The notes beneath the pieces were generated by a model that was not told the origin of the DNA, did not search any database, and was given only the letters and a program-made list of their open reading frames with translations. Below are positions 54,085 through 62,199 of a stretch of 64,000 bases of DNA, piece after piece; the first letter of the stretch is position 1, and each line of letters begins with the position of its first letter. Location: the NCBI RefSeq assembly GCF_002101965.1, contig NZ_LQQA01000013.1, positions 310,001 through 374,000 of the forward strand. The letters run 5' to 3'. This stretch comes from Mycolicibacterium wolinskyi. GTDB lineage: Bacteria; Actinomycetota; Actinomycetes; Mycobacteriales; Mycobacteriaceae. A program made the position numbers and the translations under genes.

Positions 54085-55068
54085 TCAGCGTCGAATCACG
54101 GTCTTGCCCCGAGTTTTTCCGACGGCAAGTGCGTCGAGAGCGGCGGGCACGTCCGCCATTTCCAGCCGCTGGGTGATCAGCGGCGTGATCCGGCCTGCGG
54201 CCGCGAGCTCGAAAAGCTCCGTTTGCGCCCGCTGGATGAGCGCCGGATTGTGTCGCCGGTACAGCGTCCAGTGCAGACCCGCGATCGTGTAGTTCTTCAC
54301 GAACGCGTGATTGAGCCTTGGTTGCGGAATCGTCCCGCTCGCGAAGCCCACCACGACGATCGTGCCCTCGAACGCGATGTACTTGGTGGCCGATTCATAC
54401 GCGTTCCCGCCGACCGGGTCGAAGACGATGTCGGCGCCGCCGGGTGCGACCTCTCGCACCCGCGCGACCACATCCTCCTGGGCCCCGTCGATGGCTACGT
54501 CCGCGCCGGTTTCTGCCACGGTTGCCAATTTCTCCGGCCCAGAGGCGATTCCGATAACCGTCGCACCTGCCGCACGAGCGAGTTGGACAGCTGCGGACCC
54601 CACACCGCCCGCCGCGGCGGTGACCACGACGACGTCACCGGTGCGCACCGCCGCCCGTCGATGCAGCCCGAGCCAAGCCGTGAGGTAGGTCAGGTGCATG
54701 GTCGCAGCCTCGGCATCACCGAGCTGTTCCGGCACGGCCACCGCGGCAGGGGCATCCAGGATCGCCAGCTCGGCGTAGCCGCCGTGCGGCAGAACCGGCT
54801 GTCCCACCACGCGGCACCCGAGGAGATCCTCAGCGACGCCGGCACCCACCTGGTCGACAATGCCGCACAGCTCGAGTCCGGGGGTGAACGGCATGGCCGG
54901 CTTCTGCTGATATTCGCCGCGGCAGAGCAGCACGTCGGCGAAGTTGCACGATGTGGCCGCCACCCGCACGCGAACCTGGCCGGTGCCCGGTTGCGGATCG
55001 GGCATCGTCTCCCACCGCAGAACCGCGCCGGGTTCACCGTGTTCACGCACCGTCCAGGCGCCTGCCAT
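54085..55068 (-). CDS. NADPH:quinone oxidoreductase family (zinc-free medium-chain reductase)
   Basis: 327 residues. No zinc cysteines; the fold motifs are GLELCGIVDQVGAGV, the cofactor loop AAAGGVGSAAVQLARAAGATVIG, and DIVFDPVGG. It belongs to the QOR branch of medium-chain dehydrogenases and reduces a quinone or alpha,beta-unsaturated carbonyl with NADPH. It lies between ccr and the symporter pair on the same strand, with gaps of 36 and 79 bases, so it may help with 2-enoyl-CoA reduction in that operon. Confidence 0.9.
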   Translation of the reverse strand: MAGAWTVREHGEPGAVLRWETMPDPQPGTGQVRVRVAATSCNFADVLLCRGEYQQKPAMPFTPGLELCGIVDQVGAGVAEDLLGCRVVGQPVLPHGGYAELAILDAPAAVAVPEQLGDAEAATMHLTYLTAWLGLHRRAAVRTGDVVVVTAAAGGVGSAAVQLARAAGATVIGIASGPEKLATVAETGADVAIDGAQEDVVARVREVAPGGADIVFDPVGGNAYESATKYIAFEGTIVVVGFASGTIPQPRLNHAFVKNYTIAGLHWTLYRRHNPALIQRAQTELFELAAAGRITPLITQRLEMADVPAALDALAVGKTRGKTVIRR

Positions 55069-55104
55069 CTGCTATCACCTCTCGGGCTCGATTCGGGCTC
55101 AGAC

Positions 55105-56391
55105 TCAGCTACGGCGACCGTCGTCCGGCGTGGACGCGCCGACGAGGTGCACGGTGTTGCCGAAAACCTCTTCGCCCCTGCCCATCTGGGCGTGCGACCG
55201 GGCGATGTCTGCCATCGGCAGGACCCGGCCGACACAAGGATCGATCACGCCGTCGACAACCATCTGGTTGTAGGCGATCGCTTGTTCATCATTCGTGCCG
55301 TGCGAACCCTGCAGGCGCTTCTGACGGGTCCAGTGGTAGCGCAGGTCGACCATCGCGTCGAAACCGGTGGTGCCGGCGCACACCACGACCATGCCGCCGG
55401 GCTGGCAGACGAACACGCTCGTCGGAATGGTTGCGCCGCCTGGGTGTTCGAACACGATCGCCGGATCTTGCCGGCTGCCGGCGATCTCCCAGATCCGCTT
55501 GCCGAACGCCCGGGCGCTCGCCGTCCACGCCTTCTGACCGGCCGCATCGTCGACCAAGGGCGGAATACCCCAATGGTCGAACTCGCGGCGGTTGATGTAG
55601 CCGATCGCGCCGTACTTCATGGCGAACGCGCCGCGATCGTCGTCGGAGACAACCGCGATGGCACGCCCGCCTGCCGCGCGCACGAGCTGACTAGCCTGTG
55701 TGCCAAGGCCGCCGGAGCCGCCCCAGACCAGTACCAGGTCGTCCGGGGCGATCGTGTTGCCGGCCCAGCCGTGGAGCATGCGGTAGGCAGTCGTGCCGAC
55801 CAATGTCGGTGCCGCGGCCTCCGCCCAACTGAGATGCGGCGCTTTCGGCAAGATCTGGTGTGCCTGTGCACGCGCGAACTGGCCGAACGAACCGTAGTTC
55901 GTGTCGTATCCCCAGATCTTCGCGCTCGGCGCGATCATCGGATCACGACCGGCGGCGATCCAACGGTCATCGGCGTCCCAAACACCTGGATGCACGACCA
56001 CTTCGTCACCGATGTCCACGGAATCGACTCCCGGGCCGACCGCGTAGACGATGCCCGACGCGTCTGATCCGCCGATGTGGAAGTCCTCGGTCTCGCCGCG
56101 TCGTTGCCGAGTCGCGACTTGATCCACGGGATAGCCTCGCGCCGCCCAGACATTGTTGTAGTTCACCCCCGCGGCCATGACCGCGATCAGCACTTCGCCT
56201 GCGCCGAGAGTCGGGGTGTCGACCACCTCGTGTGCGAAGGCTGTCGCGGGGTCGCCGTAACGGTCCGGCCGAACGACCTCCGCATGCATCTTTTTCGGCA
56301 CCACACCCAGCGGCGGCAACTCTCCGATGTCGACGACGTCGATCGAGGAATCGGACACCGGCGCTCGGTCGATCAGGTCGGTCACTGACAC
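55105..56391 (-). CDS. ccr: Crotonyl-CoA carboxylase/reductase
   Basis: 428 residues, normal Ccr length. It carries the family's long N-terminal extension, GGSDASGIVYAVGPGV, VWGGSGGLGTQASQLVRAAG for NADPH, and RYHWTRQKRLQGSHG near the C terminus. N80 and H364 fall one position before the CO2-binding N81 and H365 reported for Kitasatospora Ccr; I could not place the other CO2 residues with confidence. It reductively carboxylates crotonyl-CoA (or other 2-enoyl-CoA) to ethylmalonyl-CoA-type products. First gene of an eight-gene operon, divergent from ArsR and LysR regulators. Confidence 0.93.
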   Translation of the reverse strand: MSVTDLIDRAPVSDSSIDVVDIGELPPLGVVPKKMHAEVVRPDRYGDPATAFAHEVVDTPTLGAGEVLIAVMAAGVNYNNVWAARGYPVDQVATRQRRGETEDFHIGGSDASGIVYAVGPGVDSVDIGDEVVVHPGVWDADDRWIAAGRDPMIAPSAKIWGYDTNYGSFGQFARAQAHQILPKAPHLSWAEAAAPTLVGTTAYRMLHGWAGNTIAPDDLVLVWGGSGGLGTQASQLVRAAGGRAIAVVSDDDRGAFAMKYGAIGYINRREFDHWGIPPLVDDAAGQKAWTASARAFGKRIWEIAGSRQDPAIVFEHPGGATIPTSVFVCQPGGMVVVCAGTTGFDAMVDLRYHWTRQKRLQGSHGTNDEQAIAYNQMVVDGVIDPCVGRVLPMADIARSHAQMGRGEEVFGNTVHLVGASTPDDGRRS

Positions 56392-56401
56392 TCCTATTTC
56401 T

Positions 56402-56425
56402 ATAGTTGTAGATCTATCGAACTAT
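56402..56425. promoter_or_regulatory. Candidate regulator site upstream of ccr
   Basis: ATAGTT (56402-56407) and AACTAT (56420-56425) form an inverted repeat 11 bases before the ccr start. It shares ATCGAACTAT (56416-56425) and GTAGATCTATCGA (56408-56420) with the site before the ArsR gene, so both probably bind the same regulator. Confidence 0.6.
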
Positions 56426-56587
56426 TTGGTCGATGAGCCCCCCCGAACCCATGCGCACTTCCTGTGTGTGTTCCGAGTCTCATTTACCGCTCGACTGTGA
56501 GCAATGACCAATACGGCGGAGGGCTCTGCAGATCTGCACACGTGCTGGACACAGCCCAAATGAGCGCGGAAGCCCACTCAGCGGCCT

Positions 56588-56619
56588 ATAGTTCGATGAT
56601 CCTGTAGTCGTAGAACTAT
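56588..56619. promoter_or_regulatory. Candidate autoregulatory site upstream of the ArsR-type gene
   Basis: ATAGTTC (56588-56594) and GAACTAT (56613-56619) form an inverted repeat 12 bases before the GTG at 56632. The motifs ATAGTTCGAT (56588-56597, reverse strand of ATCGAACTAT) and GTAGAACTATCGA (56610-56622) recur in the ccr promoter. Confidence 0.6.
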
Positions 56620-56631
56620 CGAAGGATTCCC

Positions 56632-56928
56632 GTGACAGGCTCGCTGACATCCCGGCCCGCGCTCGACGACCTCATCGATGTCGTCAAGGCGCTCGGCGAT
56701 CCCGTACGAGTGGACATGCTCGAACGCATCGCCGCGGTGGAGCAGATGGCATGTACGGACCTGGTCGACGAACTCAACGTCTCCGCGTCGACCGTGTCCT
56801 ACCACGTGAAGTTGCTGCGTACGGCCGGCCTCATCGACGTACGCAAAGAGGGACGCAACTTCTTCTATACCTATCGCCGGGAAACCGCGGCGAAGCTCGC
56901 CGAAGCACTGCTGGGACTCGGCCGATGA
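56632..56928 (+). CDS. ArsR-type winged-helix regulator
   Basis: 98 residues from GTG 56632. The winged HTH is clear: VVKALGDPVRVDMLERIAAV, then CTDLVDELNVSASTVSYHVKLLRTAGLIDVRKEGRNFFYTYRR. No metal-binding cysteine pair of the ArsR metal sensors is present (one cysteine only), so it probably senses something other than metal. It is divergent from ccr with matching motifs at both promoters, and is followed after 7 bases by a LysR gene. Confidence 0.92.
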   Translation: MTGSLTSRPALDDLIDVVKALGDPVRVDMLERIAAVEQMACTDLVDELNVSASTVSYHVKLLRTAGLIDVRKEGRNFFYTYRRETAAKLAEALLGLGR

Positions 56929-56935
56929 CGGCGCG

Positions 56936-57832
56936 ATGATCTCGGCAGACGACTTGAGGGTGTTCCTCGAAGTCGCGCGCCGGCGGCGACTGACCGAGGC
57001 CGCCAAACACCTGCAGATCAACCACACGACGGTCAGCCGGCACATCACCAGACTGGAGCAGGCGGCGGGGCATCGCTTGTTCGACCGCCACGTCGACGGC
57101 TGGTCGCTGACGGAAGCAGGCACACATCTCATCGAGCACGCCGAGGCAATCGACGCGGCATTGCTTGCCGCACAGGAGGAATGCCTCACCGCCGGACCGT
57201 CGATCAGCGGAAGGGTGCGCGTCATCGCTCCGGACGGGTTCGGCACCTACATGCTGCTGCCGGGGCTGGGCGAACTCCGGCGCCAGCATCCCGCGTTGGT
57301 GGTCGAGATCGTCACCGCGAACCGCCACGAATCGCTTACGCCACGCGAATTCGATCTCGCGGTGACCATCGAACGCCCCCAGGCCCGTGCCGTGGACGTC
57401 CACAAACTCACCGATTTCACGCTCGCCTTCTACGCATCCCCCGAATACCTGGCGGCACACAGCCCGATCACCACCGTCGACGATCTCTACGACCATTCGC
57501 TCATCTGGTACGTCGACGATGCGCTCGAACACAGCACATTCAATCTGCTGTACGAGCTGCTTCCCCGAGCCCAGGCCCAGATTCAAACCAACTACATCGC
57601 AGGGCATATCGAAGCCGCCGCCGCCGGACTCGGTGTCGCGTTCCTCCCGACTTTCATCGGCGACAACAGCCCACAAGTGCGCCGTCTCCATCAGATCGAC
57701 GCAAGAGTCCGACGGAGTTATTGGATGTCGGTACCGCGAGATCTCGCGAGACTGGCCAGAGTCCGGCTGATGGCCACATTCGTCACAAAGGTCATCGCAG
57801 CTCACAAAGTCGGCAGTGTCTTGACCGCCTGA
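56936..57832 (+). CDS. LysR family regulator
   Basis: 298 residues from ATG 56936, 7 bases after the ArsR stop, so the two regulators share a transcript. HTH: DLRVFLEVARRRRLTEAAKHLQINHTTVSRHITRLEQAAGHRLFDR. The ligand domain includes GRVRVIAPDGFGTYMLLPGL and YIAGHIEAAAAGLGVAFLPTF. It presumably acts with the ArsR protein on the divergent ccr operon, one as an activator and one as a repressor; the split is inferred. Confidence 0.92.
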   Translation: MISADDLRVFLEVARRRRLTEAAKHLQINHTTVSRHITRLEQAAGHRLFDRHVDGWSLTEAGTHLIEHAEAIDAALLAAQEECLTAGPSISGRVRVIAPDGFGTYMLLPGLGELRRQHPALVVEIVTANRHESLTPREFDLAVTIERPQARAVDVHKLTDFTLAFYASPEYLAAHSPITTVDDLYDHSLIWYVDDALEHSTFNLLYELLPRAQAQIQTNYIAGHIEAAAAGLGVAFLPTFIGDNSPQVRRLHQIDARVRRSYWMSVPRDLARLARVRLMATFVTKVIAAHKVGSVLTA

Positions 57833-57884
57833 CGTGCGCGTCGAATGTGATTGAACGGCTGTTGAACTGGGTATAGGCACACGC

Positions 57885-58904
57885 GTGACTGCCGCCCCCA
57901 TTCTCATCGAACCCAAGTTGCCCGACCCTCGTGGCCCGTTGTCGATGGCTGTCGTCAGCCTGCTGGCCGAGCGGGCTCCCAGCAATCACCTCTCGCGCGT
58001 CGAGGCGTCGCTCGGGGACTCCGATCCGTACGGCATCGACCTGCAACTGGCGCTCTACGTCTGCTACGAGCTGCACTATCGCGGCTTCGCCGGGGTGGAC
58101 CCGGGCTGGGAATGGAACCCGTGCCTGCTGCATCTGCGGGGAAAGCTGGAGCATGCGTTCCTGTCCGAGGTGCGCCGCGGTGTCGGCGAGATCCAACCCG
58201 GCGAGACCGCGATGGCCGAGATGGAGCAGCTGTCGATCGAGCCCGTCGACGGTGACGGACTGTCCTATTACCTGCGGGACAAGGGCACGTGGGAGCAGAT
58301 GCGTGAGTACTTCGTGCACCGCTCGCTGTACCACCTCAAAGAGGGCGACCCGCATGCCTGGGCGATCCCGCGGCTGATGGGCCAGGCCAAGGCGTCGTTC
58401 GTCGCGGTGGAGTTCGACGAGTTCGGTGGCGGCCGCGGGCCGCGTCTGCACCAGCAGTTGTTCGCGGATCTCATGGACGCCGCCGGCCTGGATTCGACGT
58501 ACCTCGGCTACCTCGACAATGTGCCGGCCGAGACGCTGGCCGTGGTGAACCTGATGTCGCTGTTCGGCCTGCACCGCAGGTTGCGCGGCGCGGCGATCGG
58601 CCATTTCGCGTCGACCGAGATCACGTCGTCGCCGGGCTCCCGGCGGCTCGTCGATGCGCTCGAGCGCCTCGGCGCGCCGCAGCCGTGCGTCGGGTTCTAC
58701 GCCGAGCATGTCGAGGCGGATGCAGTGCACGAGCAGGTGGTGCGCACCGACGTCGTGGGCGATCTGGTGGCGCGCGAACCGCACCTCGATCAGGATGTGG
58801 TGTTCGGAATCCGGGCGCACGCCCTCGTCGAGGACCGGCTGGCCGATCACATGCTGGAGTGCTGGGCCGACGGCCGGTCGTCGCTACGCCGACCGCTGAG
58901 CTGA
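57885..58904 (+). CDS. Iron-containing redox enzyme family protein (haem-oxygenase-like diiron fold)
   Basis: 339 residues from GTG 57885, preceded by TTGAAC and TATAGG with 7 bases to the start, so possibly leaderless. All-helical, with the diiron ligand pattern of haem-oxygenase-like diiron oxidases: VEFDEFGGGRGPRLHQQLF, then HFASTE and EHVEADAVHEQVV (E, H and D residues). Members oxidise amines, fatty acids or other small substrates with O2, but many are unassigned. Its end overlaps the convergent CDGSH gene by 21 bases. Confidence 0.88.
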   Translation: MTAAPILIEPKLPDPRGPLSMAVVSLLAERAPSNHLSRVEASLGDSDPYGIDLQLALYVCYELHYRGFAGVDPGWEWNPCLLHLRGKLEHAFLSEVRRGVGEIQPGETAMAEMEQLSIEPVDGDGLSYYLRDKGTWEQMREYFVHRSLYHLKEGDPHAWAIPRLMGQAKASFVAVEFDEFGGGRGPRLHQQLFADLMDAAGLDSTYLGYLDNVPAETLAVVNLMSLFGLHRRLRGAAIGHFASTEITSSPGSRRLVDALERLGAPQPCVGFYAEHVEADAVHEQVVRTDVVGDLVAREPHLDQDVVFGIRAHALVEDRLADHMLECWADGRSSLRRPLS

Positions 58905-59117
58905 CCCTGTCGGGCCGGTGTCGTTCACGCGGCACCGGCGCCGATGGCTCGTATCGCACAAGGGGTAGTTCTTGCTGCGTCGGCAGGCGCAGATCGCGAC
59001 CATGAAGCGGTCGGAATCCACGACGCTGCCGTCGGGCAGTTCGATGCGGACGGGGCCCTGCACCATCACCGGGCCCCCCTGCACCACCCGCACAACGCGG
59101 GGTTCGGTGTCGCTCAC
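58884..59117 (-). CDS. CDGSH-type iron-sulfur protein
   Basis: 77 residues from GTG 59117, overlapping the methyltransferase stop (GTGA). The 2Fe-2S ligand motif is CACRRSKNYPLCDTSH, giving three cysteines and a histidine as in CDGSH (mitoNEET-like) proteins, with a threonine in place of the usual glycine. It precedes this with a small strand-rich domain (VQGPVRIELPDGSVVDSD). CDGSH proteins transfer electrons or clusters; here the possible partner is the diiron protein encoded opposite. Confidence 0.92.
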   Translation of the reverse strand: MSDTEPRVVRVVQGGPVMVQGPVRIELPDGSVVDSDRFMVAICACRRSKNYPLCDTSHRRRCRVNDTGPTGSAQRSA

Positions 59118-59812
59118 GGCTTGTCCGCCCGGATCACCAGCAGTTCCTCTTCGCGCCGGCCCGGCTCCAGCCGCCCGGTCTCTTCGAGCCACTCGGCCCG
59201 GGCCGACAACACCGGTCCGAACGGAATCCACTGCCACGCAACGACATCCGCGTCGAGACCGGCAGCAGACAACATCGCCAGCGTCTTACGGGGGTCGGCG
59301 AACTCCGACTGCACCAGCAGCAGGCTGCCGCCGTCGGCGAGGAGGTCGGGCACGGCCTCACACAGCGGGTCGAGGACCATCCGGCCGTCGTAACCCGCAT
59401 CCCACGCCCGCGCCGGACCGATCGCTGCGGGCAGCGCTTCGCTGTCGGGATCGTGCGGCACGTACGGCGGATTGCACACCACGAGGTCGAACGGGCCGAA
59501 CTCCGCGGCGCGGGCCCACGATCCCCGGTGAACCTCCACGGCGGCGCTGCTGGCGGCCGCATTGGCCCGTGCGCACCGTACAGCCCGCGGGCAGATGTCG
59601 AACGCCATGACGCTCGAGGCACCCTGCTTGGCTGCGTTGACCGCGACCACTCCGCTGCCCGTGCAGAGATCGGCCACACTGCGTGCGACCGCAAGGCCGG
59701 TCTTCTCCATGACATCGACCAGCAGTTGCGAATCCTCCTGCGGGGCGTAGACGCCGTCCACCACGATCATGGTGTCGGCGGGTTCACGGTCCTGGGTGTA
59801 TGCGGTTGTCAC
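59114..59812 (-). CDS. HemK2/MTQ2-like N5-glutamine methyltransferase
   Basis: 232 residues from GTG 59812 (GAGAGG upstream). The AdoMet site reads SVADLCTGSGVVAVNAA with MAFDICPRAV, and the catalytic glutamine-binding motif is VVCNPPYVP, typical of HemK-type methylases that act on glutamine side chains, for example in release factors. The short length without the HemK N-terminal domain suggests the MTQ2 branch. Co-transcribed with the CDGSH gene. Confidence 0.9.
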   Translation of the reverse strand: MTTAYTQDREPADTMIVVDGVYAPQEDSQLLVDVMEKTGLAVARSVADLCTGSGVVAVNAAKQGASSVMAFDICPRAVRCARANAAASSAAVEVHRGSWARAAEFGPFDLVVCNPPYVPHDPDSEALPAAIGPARAWDAGYDGRMVLDPLCEAVPDLLADGGSLLLVQSEFADPRKTLAMLSAAGLDADVVAWQWIPFGPVLSARAEWLEETGRLEPGRREEELLVIRADKP

Positions 59813-59925
59813 ATCGGCCTCTCGAAGGTCAAGGGGTCAGCACTGCGGTGGTTAATTCCCGGTATCACCGCTGTTCAAACCGCTATACGAATTGCTCACA
59901 TCGGCCGATGTCCGCTGATGCACGC

Positions 59926-60081
59926 TCAATCGCGCTGTTCCTGCTGGTGTTCGGGCGTCGTCAATTCAGGCGCGATCTCGCGGGTCGCCATACCGCCTTC
60001 GCGGCCGTGGTCGGCCGGACCTGGAGGTTCGTCATCGGGTTCACCGGTGTGTTCACGGTCGGACCCCTTGGTGTGGGACAT
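59926..60081 (-). CDS. Small hydrophilic protein (51 residues)
   Basis: ATG 60081 to TGA 59926. The protein is acidic and low in hydrophobic residues (SHTKGSDREHTGEPDDEPPG, then ATREIAPELTTPEHQQ), with biased composition suggesting real coding on this strand and likely disorder. No strong ribosome site. It lies 113 bases upstream of the methyltransferase on the same strand and divergent from the 63-residue gene. Function unknown. Confidence 0.5.
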   Translation of the reverse strand: MSHTKGSDREHTGEPDDEPPGPADHGREGGMATREIAPELTTPEHQQEQRD

Positions 60082-60123
60082 GGCTTCTGATTACCCACGT
60101 GGCGGCGGGGGAACACTCCCGGC

Positions 60124-60315
60124 ATGGCGAAGTATCGAGTTCTCAATCCACAAGGTGAAGTCGTCGACACAAAGGACATCGAGAGCGCCGGCGACGCGCA
60201 CGCTTGGTTCGTCGACCAGAAGGCGAAGCCCGAGCTGGGCTGGCGGATGGAAGTCTTGTCCGCAGACGGCGATTGGGCATTCTTCGACAGCAGTGAGGGT
60301 GACCGGAAGTACTGA
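60124..60315 (+). CDS. Small conserved hypothetical protein (63 residues)
   Basis: ATG 60124 with a GGGGGAA ribosome-like site. The sequence is compact and well folded-looking (MAKYRVLNPQGEVVDT, AHAWFVDQKAKPELGWRMEV, DGDWAFFDSSEG), with strand/helix/strand pattern and normal codon use. No domain recognised. It is 7 bases before the APC permease gene, so probably co-transcribed with it. Confidence 0.75.
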   Translation: MAKYRVLNPQGEVVDTKDIESAGDAHAWFVDQKAKPELGWRMEVLSADGDWAFFDSSEGDRKY

Positions 60316-60322
60316 ACCCATC

Positions 60323-61654
60323 ATGACGACCACGCCCGCCCAGCAGGGCGAACTGACCGGCACCAAGCTCAAACGCAAGATCACCGGTCCGCTGCTGTTC
60401 CTGTTCATTCTCGGCGATGTGCTGGGCGCGGGCATCTACGCGTTGATGGGCGTGCTGGCAGGCAAGGTCGGCGGCGCACTGTGGGCACCGCTGCTGGTCG
60501 CCCTGCTGCTGGCCCTGCTCACGGCAGGCTCGTACGCCGAGCTCGTCACGAAGTATCCGAAGGCGGGCGGCGCCGCGGTATTCGCCGAACGAGCCTTTCG
60601 GCAGCCGCTCGTGTCTTTCATCATCGGCTTCTGCATGCTGGCCGCCGGGGTGACCAGCGCGGCCGGCCTCGCGCTGGCGTTCGCCGGTGATTACCTCGCG
60701 ACGTTCATCGACGTCCCGGCGATTCCCGCGGCCATCGTCTTCCTCGCGCTGGTCGCGGCCCTCAATGCCCGCGGTATCAGCGAGTCGGTGAAGAGCAACG
60801 TCGTGATGACGGTCATCGAGCTGACGGGCCTGCTGATCGTCATCGTCGCCGGTGCGGTCGCGGTGGGCCGTGGTCACGGCGACGTCAGCCGGATCGTCGA
60901 GTTCCCCGCCGATTCGGTACCGGCGCTCGCGATTCTGGCCGGAGCCATCATCGCCTACTACTCGTTTGTCGGATTCGAAACCTCGGCGAACGTCGCCGAG
61001 GAGATCCGCGACCCGAGCAAGGTGTATCCCATGGCCCTCTTCGGCGCGCTCACCGCGGCCGGGGTCGTCTACGTCCTGGTCGGGCTGGCCAGCGCCGCCG
61101 TGCTGTCACCGAGCCAGCTTTCGCAATCGTCGGGTCCACTGCTCGACGTCGTGTCCGAGTCAGGGCTGGGGGTGCCCGACTGGGTGTTCAGCGCGATCGC
61201 GTTGATCGCGGTCGCCAACGGCGCCCTGCTGACGATGATCATGGCCAGCCGCCTCGCCTACGGTATGGCCGAACATGGTCTGCTGCCGAAGCCTCTGTCC
61301 GCCGTACTGCCGCGACGCCGTACACCATGGGTCGCGATCGTGGCCACGACGGCCGTGGCGATGGTCCTCACCTTGATCGGTGACCTCTCGACGCTCGCCG
61401 AGACCGTGGTGCTCCTGCTCTTGATCGTGTTCATCTCGACCAACGTCGCCGTGCTGGTGTTGCGCCGAGACACGGTCGACCACAACCACTTTCGGGTCTG
61501 GACGGCTGTACCGGTGCTCGGGGTGGCCTCGTGCCTTCTGCTGCTGAGCCAGCAGACGGCCAAAGTGTGGCTGTTCGCAGCCATCCTGGTGGCCGTCGGC
61601 GCGGTGCTGTACTTCGTGGCGCGTGTGGCGACGCCGCGCCAGGCCGGAACGTAG
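60323..61654 (+). CDS. APC family amino acid permease
   Basis: 443 residues from ATG 60323. About 12 membrane helices; the first helix has the APC sodium/substrate motif FILGDVLGAGIYALMG, and helix 6 has YYSFVGFETSANVAEEIRDPSKVYPMAL, the typical APC loop. It carries amino acids or related amines across the membrane. A Pyr_excise-like gene follows after 2 bases, likely only by chance of layout. Confidence 0.93.
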   Translation: MTTTPAQQGELTGTKLKRKITGPLLFLFILGDVLGAGIYALMGVLAGKVGGALWAPLLVALLLALLTAGSYAELVTKYPKAGGAAVFAERAFRQPLVSFIIGFCMLAAGVTSAAGLALAFAGDYLATFIDVPAIPAAIVFLALVAALNARGISESVKSNVVMTVIELTGLLIVIVAGAVAVGRGHGDVSRIVEFPADSVPALAILAGAIIAYYSFVGFETSANVAEEIRDPSKVYPMALFGALTAAGVVYVLVGLASAAVLSPSQLSQSSGPLLDVVSESGLGVPDWVFSAIALIAVANGALLTMIMASRLAYGMAEHGLLPKPLSAVLPRRRTPWVAIVATTAVAMVLTLIGDLSTLAETVVLLLLIVFISTNVAVLVLRRDTVDHNHFRVWTAVPVLGVASCLLLLSQQTAKVWLFAAILVAVGAVLYFVARVATPRQAGT

Positions 61655-61656
61655 GC

Positions 61657-62148
61657 GTGCAGACGTTCCTTCCCTGCCCCGACTTCGCAGACTCGGCGAA
61701 ACTGCTCGACCCGCGTCGGCTGGGCAAGCAACGCGCAGAGACCATTCAGGTGCTGAGGGCGCTCACCGTGCCGGGTTACGGTTGGCGCCATCACCCCGCC
61801 GCGGCGATGTGGGCGGGGTACGAGGAGGCGCTGGTCCGGTACGGCTTGGCGGTGTGCGAGGAGTGGCTGGCCCACGGGCACAAGGACACGACGGCCGCCA
61901 CCCTGCTGGCCGATCTGAAAGCGGGAACCGGAATTGCGCGCGTCCGTCAACAGCGTGCGCTGGCGCGCGCGGACGAGTTGCCGCCATGGATCGGCGACCC
62001 GGCATTTCACCGCAGCCACAAGTCGTCCCTGCTGCGTAAGGACCCCGAGTTCTACCGGCCGCACTTTCCCGACGTCCCCGACGACCTGCCGTACGTGTGG
62101 CCGGTGTCGGACCGGCAACGCCGGGTCCCCATCAGGTCTACCGACTGA
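61657..62148 (+). CDS. MSMEG_6728 family protein (pyrimidine-dimer glycosylase-like fold)
   Basis: 163 residues from GTG 61657. Family features: N-terminal QTFLPCPDFADSAKLLDPRRLGKQRAET, then YGWRHHPAAAMWAGYEEAL and WIGDPAFHRSHKSSLLRKDP near the end. The family is related to the Pyr_excise proteins (T4 DenV), but characterised members are few, so a role in DNA repair is only possible. Start GTG is 2 bases after the permease stop. Confidence 0.85.
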   Translation: MQTFLPCPDFADSAKLLDPRRLGKQRAETIQVLRALTVPGYGWRHHPAAAMWAGYEEALVRYGLAVCEEWLAHGHKDTTAATLLADLKAGTGIARVRQQRALARADELPPWIGDPAFHRSHKSSLLRKDPEFYRPHFPDVPDDLPYVWPVSDRQRRVPIRSTD

Positions 62149-62199
62149 GGTACCGGACCAGGGGTGTCTGCGGCGCGGCGATTGGGTACCCCCTCGCCC

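Noticed and set aside
54037..56067. Plus-strand open frame of about 676 codons opposite ccr and the quinone oxidoreductase gene
   Set aside because: The minus-strand genes have full catalytic motifs and normal lengths; the plus frame has shadow composition and spans two real genes.
59453..60322. Upstream extension of the APC permease frame
   Set aside because: Antisense to the methyltransferase and overlapping a better 63-residue gene; APC homology begins at 60323.
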